DNA of 19,222 nt from JBBIGV01 sp037447335 (GTDB lineage: Bacteria; Bacteroidota; Ignavibacteria; Ignavibacteriales; Ignavibacteriaceae). Positions within the stretch are counted from its first letter, which is position 1. Each line of letters begins with the position of its first letter. Where the stretch lies: NCBI GenBank assembly GCA_037447335.1, contig JBBIGV010000069.1, positions 1-19,222 on the forward strand, written 5' to 3'. Below the pieces are notes generated by a model that did no database searches, had not been told where the DNA came from, and worked only from the letters and a program-made list of their open reading frames with translations. Shown in pieces: positions 15,548 through 19,222 of the stretch. Both the position numbers and the translations under genes were made by a program.

Positions 15548-16480
15548 TTACATAACCAACGCCATAATAGCTTTTTGAACGTGAAGCCTGTTCTCAGCTT
15601 CGTCAAAAATTACTGAGTTTGGTGAATCAGCTACTTCGTTAACAACTTCTTCGCCTCTGTGCGCAGGCAGACAGTGCATAAAAAGATAATCCTCTTTTGC
15701 ATGTTTAACCAGTTTGGGATTAACCTGATACTTTGCAAATTTTTTCTTGCGCTCTTCAGATTCTTTTTCCTGACCCATACTTGCCCAAACGTCTGTATAA
15801 ACAACATCGGCATTTTTAACTGCTTCAACGGGGTCTTCAAGAATTTCTATTTTGCTGCCCATATATTTTGCATTAGCCCGAGCGTTCTTGACTATTTCTT
15901 CATCAGGTTTATAACCGGAAGGTGAAGCTATAGATAAATCCATGCCGACTTTCGAGCATCCGTTTAGCAAGCTGTGCGCCATATTATTACCATCGCCAAT
16001 GTAAGCTAGTTTTAAGCCCTGCAATTTTCTCTTCTTTTCAAGTACTGTGAACAGGTCTGTTAGGACCTGGCAGGGATGTAAAAGGTCAGTTAATCCATTT
16101 ATGACCGGAATGCTTGCATACTTTGCAAGTTCAATAACATCATTATGATCAAAAGTGCGGATCATTATTCCGCTCAGGTACCTTGAAAGAACCTGTGCCG
16201 TATCCGAAATATTTTCGCTTCTTCCAAGTTGAAGGTCATTCGGACCAAAGTACATTCCAATTCCGCCAAGCTGATAAATTCCTGTTTCGAAAGAAATTCT
16301 TGTTCGTGTAGAAGGCTTGGCGAAGATCATCCCCAAAGTTTTTCCATCGAGTACGGGGTGAGGTTCACCGATGTATAATTTTTCTTTTAAAGTTTTACTT
16401 ACATCAAATATCTGGTAAATTTCTTCAAGTGTCAGATCGTTTATTGAGATGAGGTCTTTACCTCTCATGTTTACAGCCAT
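15548..16480 (-). CDS. argF: Ornithine carbamoyltransferase
   Basis: This cytoplasmic enzyme interconverts ornithine plus carbamoyl phosphate with citrulline plus phosphate. At 310 residues it is normal in length and carries the diagnostic motifs: carbamoyl-phosphate site STRT 57-60, HPCQ 135-138, GDGNNMAHSLL 162-172, and the ornithine-site loop HCLPAHRG 269-276, which separates it from aspartate carbamoyltransferase. The ATG at 16480 follows AGAGGATAAT, a good ribosome binding site. It is the third gene after the NTPase and carbamate kinase but separated from the kinase by 139 bases, so it may also have its own promoter; I see none that is convincing in that A+T-rich spacer. Anabolic (arginine synthesis) and catabolic (citrulline breakdown) forms cannot be told apart by sequence alone. 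The carbamate kinase neighbour favours a catabolic or carbamoyl-phosphate-exchanging role. Confidence 0.95.
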   Translation of the reverse strand: MAVNMRGKDLISINDLTLEEIYQIFDVSKTLKEKLYIGEPHPVLDGKTLGMIFAKPSTRTRISFETGIYQLGGIGMYFGPNDLQLGRSENISDTAQVLSRYLSGIMIRTFDHNDVIELAKYASIPVINGLTDLLHPCQVLTDLFTVLEKKRKLQGLKLAYIGDGNNMAHSLLNGCSKVGMDLSIASPSGYKPDEEIVKNARANAKYMGSKIEILEDPVEAVKNADVVYTDVWASMGQEKESEERKKKFAKYQVNPKLVKHAKEDYLFMHCLPAHRGEEVVNEVADSPNSVIFDEAENRLHVQKAIMALVM

Positions 16481-16619
16481 ATTATCCTCTTAGTTAGTTT
16501 AGTTATTAAAAATATTTTTTTCGAGATGATTTTCCTGCAGAGACATTTATAATTACGAAAAAAAATGTGTCTTAAAGGAATATCACTATTTATCAGCACT
16601 GGTTGTCTTTGAACTCCGG

Positions 16620-17570
16620 TTAAGTTGCATTTCGTACTATTCTTGTTCCGCAGTTAGGATTTGAAAGCTGTGTTGATTCAGTGATAACGGTTTCTTTGCC
16701 GCCTGATTCAACAAAGTTGATAGCCGCCTGAATTTTAGGGCCCATACTGCCGGAGCCGAATTCACCGCCGGCAAGATATCTCTTTGCATCATCAATTGTA
16801 AGTTTTTCAAGTGTTTTCTGATCGGGTTTATGAAAGTTGATGTACACATAAGGAACATCGGTAATAATAAAAAATTCTTCGGCGCCGATTTCTTTAGCAA
16901 GCAGCGCTGATGCGAGGTCTTTATCAATCACAGCTTCCACACCTTTAAGCTGCTTGTTTTCATCAAGATACACCGGGACTCCACCCCCACCGGCTGCAAT
17001 AACAATATTACCCTTCTTAACAAGATCTTTAATTACTTTTTTATTTAAGATATCAACCGGTTCAGGCGATGCTACAACTCTTCGCCATCCTCTCTTGCGG
17101 GAGTCTTCTTTGAAAACCCATTTGTTTGCTTTCGCTAAAAGCTCGGCTTCTTCTTTCAGAAAAAATGCGCCAATCGGTTTTGTCGGGTTTGAAAATGCAG
17201 GGTCATTCATATCTACCAGCACTTGAGTAATCAGTGTTACTACATTCTTTTTAATTTTTTTTTCAAGCAGGATATTCTTCATCTGCCTCTCTATCATATA
17301 ACCAATTCCGCCCTGGGAATCAGCCACACAAATATCCAGCGGCATTTTGGGAATTTTAAATTCGCTGTAACCGGCTTCATTTCTTAAAAGAATGTTACCA
17401 ACCTGCGGACCATTACCATGCGTAATCACAATATTAAAGTCCTGTCTCAACAATTCGATGAGATGAATACAGGTATCGTAAGTATTCGTTTCCTGTTGTT
17501 TGATCGTTCCGATCTCATTGCCGCGAATTATAGCATTGCCGCCAAGAGCGACAACAGCAATCTTCTTCAC
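16620..17570 (-). CDS. arcC: Carbamate kinase
   Basis: This cytoplasmic amino-acid-kinase-fold enzyme interconverts carbamoyl phosphate plus ADP with ATP plus carbamate (CO2 and ammonia). The 316 residues match the family length and motifs: VVALGGNAII 6-15, THGNGPQVGNIL 50-61, SQGGIGYMI 85-93, KPIGAFF 131-137, GWRRVVASPEP 161-171, IAAGGGGVPV 191-200, IDKDLASALLA 215-225 and GSMGPKI 274-280. The start is GTG at 17570-17568, overlapping the TGA of the preceding NTPase gene by 4 bases (GTGA), with AAGGAGAAGG upstream as ribosome binding site; the overlap implies translational coupling. With the downstream carbamoyltransferase it forms the lower half of the arginine-deiminase pathway, but the deiminase itself is not in the window. 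Confidence 0.95.
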   Translation of the reverse strand: MKKIAVVALGGNAIIRGNEIGTIKQQETNTYDTCIHLIELLRQDFNIVITHGNGPQVGNILLRNEAGYSEFKIPKMPLDICVADSQGGIGYMIERQMKNILLEKKIKKNVVTLITQVLVDMNDPAFSNPTKPIGAFFLKEEAELLAKANKWVFKEDSRKRGWRRVVASPEPVDILNKKVIKDLVKKGNIVIAAGGGGVPVYLDENKQLKGVEAVIDKDLASALLAKEIGAEEFFIITDVPYVYINFHKPDQKTLEKLTIDDAKRYLAGGEFGSGSMGPKIQAAINFVESGGKETVITESTQLSNPNCGTRIVRNAT

Positions 17571-18883
17571 AAAAGACCCTTCTCCTTCAGAACTGTAGCA
17601 ACTGTTATGTCACCGATTTCCTGCAAGTCATATTTAACCCGTGTATGCGGTTTGTTTATCTTAATATAGCGGCTAAGGTCTATCGGGGTTCCAATCACAA
17701 CCGAATCACATTTAGTTCTGTTGATTGTGGTTTCAAGATCTTTCATCTGTGCATTTCCGTATCCCATTGCCGGAAGAAGTTCGCCGATTTTCGGATACTT
17801 TTTGAAGGTATCTGTTATAGATTTAACCGTAAACGGACGCGGGTCAACAATTTCTTTAGCGCCAAGTTTTTGGGCAGCAACTACACCTGCGCCGTATTTC
17901 ATATCTCCATGGGTTAAGGTTGGACCATCTTCGACTACAAGAACACGTTTACCTCGTATAAGATGTGGCTTTTCAACACTTACCGGTGATGCACCTTCAA
18001 TTATGGTTGCTTTGGGATTAACCATCATGATATTGTTGCGAACAGCAAGAATATCCTCAGCATCGGCCGAATCTATTTTATTTATCACGGCTGCATCCGC
18101 TAATCGCAGGGAAGTATTGCCCGGATAATAAGTAAGCTCATGACCCGCTCTGTGGGGGTCGAGCACTGTAAAGGTTACATCAGCTTTATAGAATGAAAAA
18201 TCGTTATTGCCGCCATCCCACAAAATTACGTCGGCTTCTTTTTCTGCCTGGCGCAGGATTGCCTCATAATCAACCCCTGCATAGATAATACCGCCTCTGG
18301 CTATGTGCGGCTCATATTCTTCAATTTCTTCAATTGTACAATTATGCTTTTTCAGATCGGCGTAAGCAGCAAAACGCTGAACTTTCTGTTTTACCAGATC
18401 ACCGTAAGGCATGGGATGACGAATTGCAACCACTTTCTTTCCGGCGTTTGTAAGTACCTCAACAATTTTTCTGGATGTTTGAGATTTGCCGCATCCGGTT
18501 CTTACTGCAAGCACGGCTACAACCGGTTTAGAGCTGTTCACCTGAGTTTCTGCTGCACCCATCAATCGAAAGGATACACCGGCAGCGTTAACTCTTGATG
18601 CAATTGTCATGACATAATCAAACGGAACATCTGAATAAGAGAAAACTACTTCGTGCACGTTTAATTTTTTAATTAATGTTTCAAGTTCTTTTTCTTCATA
18701 AATTTTTATTCCTTTCGGATAAAGTTTACCCGCAAGTTCTTTTGGATAAATTCTTCCTTCGATATTGGGAATTTGAGTTGCAGTAAATGCTGCTATGTTA
18801 TAATCTTTATTGTCTCTGAAGAAAACATTAAAATTGTGGAAGTCCCGCCCTGCGGCTCCCATAATAAGTGTGTTTTTAGTCAT
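17567..18883 (-). CDS. COG2403-type NTPase, cyclic 2,3-diphosphoglycerate synthetase-like
   Basis: This 438-residue cytoplasmic protein resembles the predicted GTPase family COG2403, often annotated as cyclic 2,3-diphosphoglycerate synthetase after the archaeal enzyme. Visible parts: an N-terminal Rossmann-like start LIMGAAGRDFHNFN 6-19; a P-loop-like AVRTGCGKSQTSRK 126-139 with Lys133-Ser134, although the first Gly of the standard Walker A is not in place; ILWDGGNNDFSF 220-231 like a Walker B region; LDPHRAGHE 241-249; NKID 268-271 like the guanine-specificity motif; and VEDGPTLTHGDM 317-328. The ATG at 18883 has GGAGA seven bases upstream. It is the first gene of the operon and overlaps carbamate kinase by 4 bases, which argues for a role with carbamoyl phosphate or ornithine metabolism rather than thermoprotectant synthesis. 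The actual reaction is not known to me. Confidence 0.8.
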   Translation of the reverse strand: MTKNTLIMGAAGRDFHNFNVFFRDNKDYNIAAFTATQIPNIEGRIYPKELAGKLYPKGIKIYEEKELETLIKKLNVHEVVFSYSDVPFDYVMTIASRVNAAGVSFRLMGAAETQVNSSKPVVAVLAVRTGCGKSQTSRKIVEVLTNAGKKVVAIRHPMPYGDLVKQKVQRFAAYADLKKHNCTIEEIEEYEPHIARGGIIYAGVDYEAILRQAEKEADVILWDGGNNDFSFYKADVTFTVLDPHRAGHELTYYPGNTSLRLADAAVINKIDSADAEDILAVRNNIMMVNPKATIIEGASPVSVEKPHLIRGKRVLVVEDGPTLTHGDMKYGAGVVAAQKLGAKEIVDPRPFTVKSITDTFKKYPKIGELLPAMGYGNAQMKDLETTINRTKCDSVVIGTPIDLSRYIKINKPHTRVKYDLQEIGDITVATVLKEKGLL

Positions 18884-19222
18884 TAATTTCTCCGGTATTT
18901 GTTAAATATTTAATTGATTCGTCCGATGCTGGAACAATAGAATTCAGATTTAATCCTGTTAGCAGGATGATAATTTCGATATGTGCAGTTAAGAAGCTAA
19001 GGAGGAATTATTCTCGGCAGGAGAATTATTTTTTCGTTAGTATCTGGTTTAATGGTGAAGTAATAATGCATACAATTATAAATAGAATAATTTGAAAATT
19101 GTTGTTCAAATTTAAGCAATAAGAGCCGTAAAAAACAGAAAAATGATACTTATGATGTAGTTTGCACATCAATTATGTTGCTTAAAAAGAGTAAATCCGA
19201 TCTGTTATTTATATAATAATCC
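18884..19222. other. Intergenic region upstream of the NTPase-carbamate kinase operon
   Basis: No supportable open frame occurs on either strand in these 339 bases. Two small hairpins are visible: ATCCTG-TTAG-CAGGAT at 18953-18968 (perfect 6 bp), and ATTCTC-GGCAG-GAGAAT at 19010-19026, followed on the plus strand by a run of T (19029-19034) like a small terminator. The operon's promoter must lie here. On the minus strand a TTG starts at 18937, but no good -10/-7 element follows. An AAGGAGG at 18999-19005 on the plus strand leads to no open frame. No RNA family is recognised. Confidence 0.5.

Noticed and set aside
16523..16565. Terminator between carbamate kinase and ornithine carbamoyltransferase (AGACAT...ATGTGTCT)
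   Set aside because: Pairing is short and imperfect with a long A+T-rich loop; not better than chance in this sequence.
17721..18128. 135-residue open frame on the plus strand
   Set aside because: Lies wholly antisense to the COG2403-type gene, has no family resemblance and no ribosome binding site; a shadow of codon bias.
18999..19034. AAGGAGG plus hairpin and T-run on the plus strand as a small gene with terminator
   Set aside because: No start codon and open frame of useful length follows the AAGGAGG, and no plus-strand gene precedes the hairpin.
18884..19222. Arginine deiminase or another pathway gene upstream of the carbamate kinase operon
   Set aside because: Stops are frequent in all frames; no coding sequence can be supported up to the window edge.

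Overview
The window looks like a chromosomal segment of a bacterium from the Bacteroidota/Ignavibacteriota side of the tree, most likely Ignavibacteria-like. The main reasons are a large subtilisin-like protease ending in a type IX secretion (T9SS) C-terminal domain with the NYPNPFNP motif and a KMMLIK tail, AT-rich DNA, and a candidate promoter of the Bacteroidota TTG-N20-TAnnTTTG type in front of that protease. This placement is inference from gene content; no rRNA or marker gene is present.

Left part (1-11503) is a transport and signalling block. A minus-strand operon runs 9426 to 559 with almost no gaps: substrate-binding lipoprotein, DppB-type permease, enlarged DppC-type permease, a 1187-residue Ser/Thr kinase with a P-loop NTPase-like middle and a long TPR tail, and a sigma-54 activator of the NtrC class with a degenerate receiver-like N-terminus. 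Divergently, on the plus strand, lie the two matching ABC ATPases and a YbaK-type Cys-tRNA(Pro) deacylase. Downstream of the sigma-54 activator, cut by the left edge, is the 5' end of a gene for an exported protein that turns into perfect or near-perfect 16-residue tandem repeats. It has a strong ribosome binding site and an imperfect sigma-54-like promoter. Together these suggest a testable idea: an oligopeptide importer wired to a TPR kinase and a sigma-54 regulator, possibly controlling a secreted repeat protein.

Middle (11503-11827) is a convergent intergenic region holding a 118-bp MITE-like element with 14-bp perfect terminal inverted repeats around a 27-bp palindrome, a second imperfect hairpin, and a clear bidirectional terminator. 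The minus-strand T9SS subtilase follows (11828-15226).

Right part (15548-18883) is a minus-strand operon of a COG2403/cyclic-2,3-diphosphoglycerate-synthetase-like NTPase, carbamate kinase and ornithine carbamoyltransferase. It points to carbamoyl-phosphate/ornithine/citrulline metabolism, but no arginine deiminase is visible. The last 339 bases hold the upstream region of this operon and two small hairpins, with no gene that I can support.
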